Shown: one piece after another, positions 54,593-64,000 of the stretch | Layout of the letters: every line of letters starts with the position of its first letter | Position numbering within the stretch: position 1 is the stretch's first letter | Source: Mycoemilia scoparia | Lineage: Eukaryota; Kickxellomycota; Kickxellomycetes; Kickxellales; Kickxellaceae | NCBI GenBank assembly: GCA_027575805.1 | Contig: JANBPU010000047.1 | Span: 34,830 to 98,829, forward strand | Length of the DNA: 64,000 nt | Direction of reading: 5' to 3' | Program-made: the position numbers and the translations under genes | The notes under the pieces: generated by a model | What the model was told of the DNA's origin: nothing | What the model saw: the letters and a program-made list of their open reading frames with translations, nothing else | The model's database searches: none

Positions 54593-57500
54593 TTATCTTT
54601 TACGCCTCTGTCTGAAATGACTCCTGATAGACAAAGATCCAGCATGAACTGACGGAAGATGGCTTGGAAAAATGTTACTCAGTGTCAAGGGACGACGTGT
54701 TCCAATTACACTGAGGGCTCTAGTTCTGCCTGTTAAATTATATGTACTGAAATCGTGTCCTACCCGGTAGTACCAGCTTTCCACGCCACAATTGAATGAG
54801 TCCAGGGTAGGTGTTGTAACACTCTCGGGTATGTTTTGATGATGATAGAAGGGATCTATATGCCTTCCTGCTCTTGAGGTATCGTATCCCGACCTTCTTG
54901 GTGTTTGCTCAAAATATCCACCTGCACCAGAGCCACCACCACCGCCACCGCCACCAGTTGGACTAATAAGCGGAGAAGCAAATGGACTTGGGCTGGGGCT
55001 TTCGTGGCTCTGGAATGTTTGGACCGATGCAAGGTTGCTAAGGTCCATAACGGTTTCCGCTCTGTTTATAATTTCTTCATCAAAGTCGATCTCATGGTAT
55101 CTCTCGACTCCAACAATAGCTGATACTATGTCGCCGACGTTTTTCTGAAGCACACTGATCTGCCAAGTAGCCAATGCCCAGATTCTTAGAGAACTATGGT
55201 TAATATTGGCCTCATTGCCCGTGGCTAACCAAAGCTTGCGAGCAACATTAGTCAGACGAAGTCGCGCCTGTCTTACATCTGGCAAATAGGGTGGCAGTGG
55301 ATGCCCGGACCGTAGCGATCCAGCCATCAAGTGACTATATACAAGGACTGAGGCCAGAAGATCACGACGAAGTCTACCAGTACTTCTAACTTCGATTCTT
55401 GTCATCTCGGCACGAACATATTTGGCGGCATTAGCGGCATTGAGAATGGATTCCCGTTCCATTTCCATGTATTTTACCAGGTCTAAGTGTAAATCAGTAT
55501 CAAATGACCCATGGAGACTAGGCTCCTTTTCAGCATTCGATATTGCGCCTTTGACTTCAGCTATGGAGACTAGCATTCGTTCGGACACGCGGTCAAGCTC
55601 TGCCAAGGATCTCTGGAACGTCTCCTCATACTCATGCCCAGCAATTTGCATTGAGTGTAGCTGTGCTAACATGGCACCAATGTAGTCAAACATCTCAGCC
55701 AGGAGCTGGTGAGCATGTGTCCTCGACCGAAATGTCCATATCCACCACGAAACGATGATGGCAAACACAACACCGATAAGATTGCAAATAAATCTACCCA
55801 AGGCAGCTTGAAGAATTGGCAAGACACTTGTTCTACTAATAGTTCCATAAAATACCGAAATGAAGGCGACATAAAGACTAGGAATGGCAGACGCATGGTC
55901 AGGCACGTATATAGCAACATACTGGGCGGGAACAGCAAATATTGCAAGGAAAACGAAGGCTACTCCGTAGAGCTCACCCTGGTTGGAGCTCAAGTATGAA
56001 ATAACCGCCCAGCCAGCACCAACAATTGTGGCCAGAATACGATCAATGCCCAAAAATAGACTAGCACCAGCGGACTGGTTCAAAACAGTTGATGTTGCAA
56101 GAAGCAAAATGTTTCCTCTGTGTCTTTGATAGTATCCCCTGGAGAACTCAAGGTATGCCCATATCGCCCATACCATGATAGCAACTGTGTATTTTATGGA
56201 ATATTTTGTTTCGTCACGGGCCAGCCATTCGTCAAAATACAAGAGGAATTTGTACATTACCACAGTTGTTTTCAAGTAAATTCTGGTTATCAGTTTGTAG
56301 GCTGCTCTGGGCTCTGTGTCTGATGGAATTGAGAGAGTTGATGGATTTCTGATCGATGATGGCGGCCTTCCTCTGTTTCGAAGACCTTCTGTATTACCAC
56401 CCTTTTCTTTATTTCCCGACCTTTGTGCTTTAATCATATTTGCGTTCTCTTCCTGACTCTTTTCTTTTTCCTGATTATGATTCTCAGAACCATCATTTAA
56501 AGATGGAGACTCAATGATTTCTGTCCACCCTTTAGTATTGGACAAAGATATAATGGGGGGCGTTTGTAGGGGTGGAGAATCACCCTGCCTTCCAGTAACC
56601 TGCCTGTAAGCCTTTGTACCAATATTTCTGAAAAAGCTCTCTCTTCTTCCCCCTCCTCTCCCTTTATCCTCCTCAGTATTCTGGCCAAGGTACTGTTCAT
56701 ATTCTTCGTCGTCAGATAAAATTCCGTGGATGTTTTCCCGCTCTCTTAACTCCTCATGCTCTCTGTGGGTGCGCAGGTCTGTTTTCTTTCTAAAGATCTT
56801 TGATTTGCGCAATGGGAACCACACTTTCCATGTATCTTCACGCTTGAGCTGCAGCTTGATCTCTAACTCCAGGAACTTGAGGACCGACTTTGCGTTTTCA
56901 CGCAAACTGAAGTTCAGGGAATGGAAAATGGTCAGACATTCGTAGGTTTGCATGTCGACTCTGCTCTGGTGGCGTAACAGTTCCCCAATGAAAAACCCGG
57001 TTGTCTTTTCAAAAGTAATTATTTCGTTTTTCAATTTAATACGTGCCAGCTTTAGTCGTTCCAGTGATGTCATGTAGTCCAATCTACCTCGACTTCTTGT
57101 CCTGGCAATGTTTATATTAATGTGTCTAGACGATGTAGGGACATAGGAAAGACCCCTCGTTGATGTCGCATAGATCCCAGTATTTATGAACTGTGATCCG
57201 TGGACGTCACGTGATAGAAATTGCTCGAGATTGTGGCTTTCAAAGAGGCCCTCTGGACCAAAGTAGCCATCGTCTGTAGAGTCTCTTGGTGACTTGCGCG
57301 AAAAAAACGACCATTTATGAAGAAATTCTGGTGTGCCGAATACGTTGCGAAATAAGTCAAAAGCTATCACCTGTAGAATTACCAGAGGATTTCTAGACCT
57401 AACCTCATTAAATTCGTCTCTTGCGACATTGATGCTATCTATAGTGATTTTAAGGAGCTTGTCCATTCTTGGTATAGATTCTAGTAGCAGATTTTCAATT

Positions 57501-59097
57501 TCCAAATGTGACGCTGAAGGCTGGGAGTCGAGGATTTCAGGAGGCGGCTGGATGTAAAGGATACAAGGAAAATGTCTCTTTTGCTTTTCACTGGAACTCG
57601 AGCCACTGCTTTCAGAGCTTTCCCTGCCACGATTTGGGGAGTCGCTTTTAGAAGCTGATCCTTTCTCGCGGCTGGGAGTGATGAATAACGCGCCTATAGA
57701 GATGTCTGAGCTAGAAGTTGACTGCGAGTCCTTGGAGCCTTGTGAACTCGTGGGTGGCGCAGTATGGGAAGCGGGCTCCTCGTCAACATGACTTTCTGGT
57801 TCTTCTGAATGAAACCTTGTGTGCATAGGCTGCGTCTTTGATTTGTGATGTCTTCGAGAAAGTATGAGTTGCCTCAAAGAGTGTACACTACTTGAGTCCA
57901 GAAATCCGGTAAATGACTTGGAGCCAGAACCATCCTTTGGAATATCATCCCTAAAGCTGACTGCGCTCTTGTGAGATGGAGCAAGCTTGGGAGATAGCGA
58001 CACATTTTGCTCGTCAGCATACCCCCCTATGGAAGCATCAATTTGCATGAACCCTCTTCCAATGAAGAACGGCAGACATATACCACTAAAGCTTGTACTC
58101 ATGGTGCTCATATGCTTGAATATCAGCTTATAGTCTTTCGGGGAATATCTGCTAAGCGATATTTCATATCTTGCATTTCCGATTGCCGAGCCCAAAGACT
58201 CGAGCTCGCTTCTTATATTTTTACTGGCATCGTCGAAGCTGTCTGGCTCAGGCCAGTCATTTTCTGACAGTCTGTCCAGGCATTCTTTATATTGATTCAT
58301 TCCATCAAGGAATACACCCAATGTCTTTTTCATTGAGTTCCTAGGATGCAAGTATAGATAAAAAAGACGTTAGTAAAAGATCGCCTACTTTTTCGAGCAG
58401 TAGCAGCAGAAAATATTTCCATCGGCCAATATGCCTCCATCATCTATACTTACTCTAAAATCCGACTTGATGTATCTGGCACTATCATATTCCAAAATAG
58501 CGCAATACCTGTTCCCAAAAACAGCGATGCCACTGCCTTAGGAAGATTATTCAAGGTAAATTCTCTAGTATCTCGGTAGATGGTGAGATTGGAAAACAGC
58601 AGAAATGCCTGCATGTTGAAAATTGATTGGTATTTTTGGTTATATGCACGTGCCGTAGATAACAAAAAGCACCCAAGAGCCAGGGCCACAGCACGGTATA
58701 TCCTTGGACCGGAGGGATACGAATACCTTGGGTTAGAAGCAATTGACCACACGATCACCTGAGATATCGTGAGATAAGCAGTAGTCAGTCCTGTTATGAT
58801 GGTCATGGCAAAAGTCAGCTGTATCTGGGCACCCATTGTCCTTCCTGGGTGCAAGGCGCTGGTTGTGAGAAAGGCCAGGTAAAAACTGGACCCTAGAGCT
58901 CTGGATATTGATGGGAATACCAGGAGAAGCCCACATGAATACAGAGCTAAAACCGTCTTTATGTAGTGGATAAATCTTCTCCTATTCAAGTTCGCTAGCC
59001 GCTTCTCAAAGGACAAGCGGCGGCGCTCGTAGAAACCCGTGGCTCTTTGGACATATGTCTTTACTGTTTCCCTCAGTGATCTGAACAATGATGGCAT
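54593..59097 (-). CDS. BRE4/FUSC-like giant membrane protein
   Basis: Two exons on the minus strand, 59097-58454 and 58340-54593, joined by a 113-base intron (GTAAGT..CCTAG) that reads through as RILE-NSMKKTLGVF; the product is 1463 residues. The layout is that of fungal proteins related to brefeldin A sensitivity protein 4 and the FUSC/ALMT-type (aromatic acid exporter-like) family: a first membrane block (about residues 40-210, with FIHYIKTVLALYSCGLLLVF and NLPKAVASLFLGTGIALFWN), a long cytosolic, mostly disordered and Ser/Arg/Glu-rich region (about 330-900), a second membrane block (about 930-1090, with KYTVAIMVWAIWAYLEFSRG and RFICNLIGVVFAIIVSWWIW), then a helical cytosolic domain (AELDRVSERMLVSIAEVKGA) and a Gly/Ser/Pro-rich tail. 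Such proteins are predicted transporters of the plasma or vacuolar membrane; the substrate is unknown. Without the intron it would look like two genes. Confidence 0.85.
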
Positions 59098-61305
59098 TCA
59101 ATTGTACTTGCGGCTACCGATATATTAGGCACTATGTACGCTAGTCATAAATATAGTAAGGCCTTTAGATCGTGTGTTTTATCCCCACACCAAAGCTCCT
59201 ATTTTGTCTTTTCTGTCAAGCTTTTAGAGAGTATCTTTAGTATTGGAATAATAAGGTGATGATACAATAAAGATGAAGAAATAAAGAGCGTGAATATGAA
59301 GTAGCAAGTATCTTGAATTGAAAAGGGTGCTTTACTTACGGCCCTTCTAGTGATGTAATAAAACTACTCAGAATACTTGGTGTTGGTGTGGTAATGATTG
59401 TTGGGTGGCAAGCGTGGCAAAAGATGTAGATCTAAAGAGGCAATATATCATCATTGGCTATGAAAAGCCTGATCAACATGGTCAATTTATATAGGATGCC
59501 ATTTACCCCTTTAGCCAGAATATTTATTCCCCTATTTTGAGGTGCACTTCTAGTCGTCCAAGCAAAATAGTCCCGCAATTTCTTGTGTTCTCGGGCCTAT
59601 GGGGCTTCGTTCGGCACCCCTGCCAAGCTACTATATTGCCAAAAGGTTTATAACCCCATATTATATACTCAAGCCACCAATTATCACATTTTATCCGTTA
59701 TTTGGCAAAGCAATATACTTGTGCTGCGCTTCCAGCAAAATCAAGGCCAGCTTGCTTACACATGGCCAGGCCGTGTGAGCATAAAAAGTAAGGCTAGAGG
59801 TGGTCAATGCAGCACTTTGCGCACTGAGTTATGGGGAACAATCATTATTCAGGCATAGTATGGTCATCGATATCCCCTCCCCCAAACTAGCTTGTATATG
59901 ATAGCAGAGGGGAGGAGAGAAGAAAGGCACAACATATATTTGGTTGAAATCTTGAAACTCGGGGACCTTATTGTTGCAGCGATCATCGATCTATGAAGAT
60001 GCCCGATTCATTATGTCCTTGTCAAAGTCATACGTGGAAAAAGGAAAAAGCCAGCTTTGACAAATCATGGCATTGTGCTTAAGACTCAGGTCTTTTCCCT
60101 TCCATTTGGAAGAATACCCGCATATGCGCCTCTTGGGCCACTGAGAGTCACTCCAACAAATTCAAGGAACTCACCGTAAAGGTCCACCATTGATGGACAA
60201 CCATGGCCAATAGTGTTCAAAGCATACCACCTCATTCGCTTTTCGCATTTGGATTAAGCATTACATAATGTGGATCAAGGCTAGTCACCGCCCCCCAAAT
60301 ATACTTTTAGATTATAAAAACAATCCCGCTTCTAGAAGGCTGGATATTTGAGTTGGTGCCATTTTGACATTGCAGATACTTTTTAAAAACACAAATCTGT
60401 ATGTCGTTTAATTTGAACTAGCTTACTTGGGCTTCAAAATTTGCAATGAATGCTGAGGTAGCACATCACATGTATGTGACTTCCCATATCACTATGTAGC
60501 CAAGATTTGGGGGAATAATATTGAAGCCCAACAACAGACTTTGCGGTTTCCAGCTATCGTGGCTGTATTTTTTTATTTCTAGTGGTGTCTATTTTACAGG
60601 AATATTCTAATAGAAAACTGCTTTACTGGCACCATACAAATCCATATCTTTTGCATCAAGATAGATTTATTTTCATCATTAGGGGGACCTGCTAAGAGCT
60701 GCTACTAGAAGCATCTTTCTTTATAAAAGAATATTTTAACAATAAACTAACCAAATTTTCTCTGCGTAAATGAATAATAAGCCAATATTAGCTCATGCAT
60801 TGCTTTATAAAATACAAAACCGAGCCACCACAATCGCATGGCTTTATATGCGTGACCTTAAAGTAAATTAAAACTAACATTGTCTGATCCACATATCAAG
60901 AATACAGTTAGGCTTGAGCCTGAAACCTGTGTCTGCATCATGAATTTGAGAGCTCGATTTCCTTATTGTTAACAATATTGCAACACCTTTAACAATGAAT
61001 ATACCGTGTATACATAGCGATATCAACACTGGATGATAAGAATGATAGCACGGATCATGCTTCGTGAGATGACTAGGCTTTTAACATGTCACGATTCACA
61101 GTAGTGTCATTATGATGAGATCTTTATTTTATCCAAGTACTAATGATGTTGATGGCTAATGTAATAATGTGATGATGTTGATAAAGCAAAAAGGAGCTAT
61201 TGTGTGGCGTTACTAGGGCCCGTAAATTAAAAATATGATATGAGAAAGCTGTAAAATGTGCAGCAATAGACACTACCAATACTAAGCTGGATTGTGGTAA
61301 GATGG
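59098..61305. other. intergenic, promoter of the FUSC-like gene and 3' flank of the aquaporin
   Basis: About 2.2 kb. Short open stretches on either strand (for example 59583-59858) lack coding character. No element of families A-C was found. Confidence 0.6.
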
Positions 61306-62571
61306 TCATACCTTTTCTTCCTCTCCTGCCTGATCTATTCCTTCTATTCCTCCATCTTCCCCTTCAATGGTTTGGGTAACAGTGACATTATCCTTTTCGG
61401 GGGGGACGATGAAAAACTCGTAGAAAGCGAAGCCAAGAACCGCACCAGCGAATGGACAGAATAGAGGGATGACGAAGTAGTGGCTGTAGATTGTGAAGGG
61501 ATACTTTCCCCAGCCGGCCATGGCAGTCAACGCTCTTGGACCAAAATCACGAGCAGGGTTGATAGCATATCCACTTACAAATCCGGTACACATACCAATG
61601 GTGATAACAATGAGGCCAACTGCAATTGGTTTGTACCCTTCTGCAGGGGTCATTCGCGGATCGTTAACGCCCAAAATAACGGCCATCAGCAGGGCAGTAT
61701 TGAGAATTTCAGAAAACACTGACTGAGCACGGGAGTTATCTGCCTGAGGGAGGGTGAAGAAGATGCCGCCAGTGCCTTGGGGTCCAGTAATTTGGCGGTT
61801 GCCACCATCGTAAGCATTGAACTGCGCATGAAACAGACCAAAAACATTGGCCGCACCAACAATAGCACCCAAGATCTGGGCCAACCAGTATCCAACGAGC
61901 TTGCGATATGGGAATCTACCAAACAATGCAAGAGCAAACGAAACTGCAGGGTTCAAGTGGCCACCAGACACGCCAAGAGAAACATACAAAGCACAGGTCA
62001 GGGCAAGACCCCACCCTATGGTAACGGTGAGGTAACCAGATTGCAAATTAGTAGTGTTGAATGTAGTGGTTGCGTTTACACCATTGCCAAAGGTGATAAG
62101 GACCATAGTTCCAAAAAACTCGGCCACATATTCAGAAAAGTATTTGCGGAGGCCATATAGTGGCAGGGTATGGGTGGCAGTATAGTGACCAAGAAATGTT
62201 TGGAAATCCCTGGTTGGAGAAATGCCCTCTTCTTTAGGATCGATAAAGTCCTCAACGATACCTCTGGTATGAACCCTCTCCAGCTCAACATGAACGGTGT
62301 CGTGGGCAGAGGTATGAGTTGTAAAAACAGACTCACGGAGCGTGTTTGGCCTTCCCGTTGAGGATGCTCTGTGAAGATTGTCTTCAAAGCCATCAACATT
62401 GCTCTTGCTATGGACACGAGACACATTGACACTAACATTTTCACGATTACTCCCTTGATTAGTACTAGTTCTATCTATGGGTTCAATTATGAGCTCATTA
62501 TTCCTGAGGTAGGCCCTGTGATGGGGCTGCCCCCCTTTAGAGAGGTGAGATTCGGGTCTGCTGTTAGACAT
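61306..62571 (-). CDS. aquaglyceroporin (MIP family)
   Basis: Single exon, 421 residues, starting MSNSRPESHLSKGG. The MIP core spans about residues 140-395 and has six membrane segments with two pore loops: LNPAVSF (in SGGHLNPAVSFALALFGRF) and INPARDFGPRALT. The Asp after the second NPAR box, together with the long E loop, is the mark of glycerol-conducting GlpF-like channels rather than strict water channels. The 140-residue polar N-terminal extension contains HTRGIVEDFIDPKEEGISP, and a 30-residue acidic C-tail ends GIDQAGEEEKV. The fungal relatives (Fps1 and other aquaglyceroporins) control glycerol efflux in osmoadaptation and carry regulatory tails; regulation through this N-terminus is inference. 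The minus-strand start is the first ATG after upstream stops. Confidence 0.92.
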   Translation of the reverse strand: MSNSRPESHLSKGGQPHHRAYLRNNELIIEPIDRTSTNQGSNRENVSVNVSRVHSKSNVDGFEDNLHRASSTGRPNTLRESVFTTHTSAHDTVHVELERVHTRGIVEDFIDPKEEGISPTRDFQTFLGHYTATHTLPLYGLRKYFSEYVAEFFGTMVLITFGNGVNATTTFNTTNLQSGYLTVTIGWGLALTCALYVSLGVSGGHLNPAVSFALALFGRFPYRKLVGYWLAQILGAIVGAANVFGLFHAQFNAYDGGNRQITGPQGTGGIFFTLPQADNSRAQSVFSEILNTALLMAVILGVNDPRMTPAEGYKPIAVGLIVITIGMCTGFVSGYAINPARDFGPRALTAMAGWGKYPFTIYSHYFVIPLFCPFAGAVLGFAFYEFFIVPPEKDNVTVTQTIEGEDGGIEGIDQAGEEEKV

Positions 62572-63776
62572 GGTTTAGCGACCTTTATCCAATTTAGAAT
62601 ATTGGATGTAGTGCTGTATTAAATAGATGTTAATGGTTTTCTCTGGCAGCAGAGAAGAGAATGCTGAGCGAAAGATGTTATGTATTTATGTGAAGGCTCA
62701 ACTGGGCTCCTACTAGATAAAGCAGATATAATGTTGGCATCAGCAATACAGGTGCTGGGCAAGAGGATCCAAAGGTGAATATTTGTAGAGTATCTAATAC
62801 CTCTATCCGACTCGGTTTTAGACGACACAGATATCACACGCCGAGAATTTTGTGAAATGCCAAATGGGTTTGAATAACAGATGTGTCACTAAAGATTATC
62901 GAAATCTCTGTAAAGATATCCTTGGCTGCTTGGCTCGAAATAATCAGTGAATAGCAGAACGGGGCGTAGAAAGGTGAAGTAAAGGAAAAACTTGAAAGAG
63001 TAGGAAATATAATATAGAAAGATGTACCTATAGCTGGATATGTTGTAAGAAGAGGGAGATGAACATCTTGGAAAGGACAGCATGGCTTTATAAATGTAAC
63101 AACTTTGGTCTTTTCCAAGAAAGGGGAGCCCACATGCCAACACAGAGATGTTAAGTAGAAGACACTGTGCATCAACACGCACACACACGGATACCCTTGG
63201 CTCCCCAACGCTGTGATAGCTTGCCAGTCTCTGAAGGCATGCTAGCAGACCCTATTATTTGCCATTATTTGCTGTCTTGTGAGCCAAGCTAAGTTGATGG
63301 GGCACATTTCAGCCATCGATCCGCTTGTTTCTTTTGAATACCAAACCCACCCAACTGGTATGCTTACCCATCAAATCCGGATCTTAGTTCTACACAAAAC
63401 CATGCTCGAACCTATGTATCCACAATTTTCTTTGCAAAGGGCCACGCTGGTTGCCCTACCCACCCAACATGGCATTCCCATCAGATCAGTCTGATAGTCC
63501 AACCTCACCACGTGCACAAAGGTATGGTAGGGACCCATGCCACGCCTTTTGACAAACCCTATTCGAATAGTTGCCGAGATATATTATCCAGGCCCAAAAT
63601 GCCACACATTGCATGAGTAGATGACAACAAGTTTCATATTTCTATAAAACATCTAACTTGACTCAAAGTGGGATCGACAATCAGAGGAAGACTCATAATC
63701 ACAACTCCAATTGGGCTCGGAGGAGCATCGAGGATGCAAAATTGTGAATCCATACTATGAATATTTGTGAGGCAAA
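62572..63776. other. promoter of the aquaporin and intergenic
   Basis: About 1.2 kb. Plus-strand and minus-strand open stretches up to 124 codons (62834-63208) were examined; the latter has a hydrophobic, Ser/Phe-rich chance-like composition and was not called. Confidence 0.5.
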
Positions 63777-63914
63777 TATGGTACGATTTCACTTGGAATC
63801 AAATCTATGGTAAGCAGAAATGGGCCCTCATCAGATTTTGGCCCAATCATCTGCTATTCCATATGCAACTCCTGGAATCCCATTTTGCCTAAGACCTTGT
63901 GAACTTTAACCATA
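63777..63914 (+). mobile_element. MITE family B, copy 8
   Basis: About 138 bp, TA to TA, the best preserved copy. Left end TATGGTACGATTTCACTTGG, right end TTGTGAACTTTAACCATA; joined through a shared TA to a family A element. Confidence 0.8.
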
Positions 63915-64000
63915 TGGATCATGATTTTCGAAGGGTGACTTTTGGTGGCCAAAGATTATAGGGGCTATCAAAGCCAAATAGATGTCCAGTTTTACTAGTG
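63913..64000 (+). mobile_element. MITE family A, copy 22, cut by window end
   Basis: Left end TATGGATCATGATTTTCGAA and the interior up to 'gatgtccagttttactagtg'; the right end lies outside the window. Interior mixes A-I (gtggccaa) and A-II (gatgtccag) marks. Confidence 0.8.

Noticed and set aside
61777..62160. 127-codon plus-strand ORF and several neighbours
   Set aside because: Antisense or out-of-frame shadows of the aquaglyceroporin.
62834..63208. 124-codon minus-strand ORF upstream of the aquaporin
   Set aside because: Composition is Ser/Phe/Leu-rich without domain features, no promoter or splice signals were seen, and an overlapping frame is equally open.
3794..63914. Interpretation of the repeated hairpins as a CRISPR array or as tRNA-like genes
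   Set aside because: They are irregularly scattered in both orientations, TA-flanked and of variable interior, and no tRNA A/B boxes were recognised.

Overview
The window looks like nuclear DNA of a filamentous or zoosporic fungus. Evidence is compact fungal gene architecture (long single exons mixed with GT-AG introns of about 90-140 bases), a BRE4/FUSC-type giant membrane protein, a fungal-style aquaglyceroporin, an Nbp2/Skb5-type SH3 adaptor and an overall AT-rich composition. The standard code fits all intact genes. An ATG16 that keeps a WD40 propeller argues (inference) for an early-diverging, non-Dikarya lineage; I cannot name the species.

Layout. 1-666: 3' end of eIF3a. 2.4-3.5 kb: a low-complexity ORF broken by one in-frame TGA. 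3.7-11.2 kb: repeats, frame-broken gene relics and one Q-rich reading frame next to a MITE. 11.3-21.8 kb is the gene-dense core: Nbp2-like SH3 adaptor (-), Golgi Qb-SNARE Gos1/GOSR1 (-), an acidic secreted protein (+), a two-exon unknown protein (+) and a 1445-residue P-type ATPase (-). 26.3-29.0 kb: WD40-type ATG16 (+) followed by a small two-exon gene whose ATG touches a MITE. 29-54 kb: about 25 kb with no confident gene, full of MITEs, with a GC-richer island at about 38-41 kb holding a small proline-rich ORF and membrane-protein-like fragments. 54.6-59.1 kb: the two-exon BRE4/FUSC-like protein (-). 61.3-62.6 kb: aquaglyceroporin (-).

The intact genes are a mixture of housekeeping trafficking and autophagy functions (Gos1, ATG16, Nbp2) and ion/solute/stress transport (P-type ATPase, aquaglyceroporin, FUSC protein); nothing indicates a metabolic cluster.

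The most striking non-genic feature is a dense set of short TA-flanked inverted-repeat elements. I count 22 copies of family A (three subfamilies, about 70-138 bp), 8 of family B (about 135 bp) and 7 of family C (about 130-155 bp). All begin with a TATGG-like end, none carries a transposase in this window, and several are fused end to end in B-A-A arrays that share one TA. One lies inside the Nbp2-like intron and one abuts a start codon. Gene models with introns were built by hand from splice sites and reading phase; repeat boundaries come from visual alignment and may be off by a few bases.
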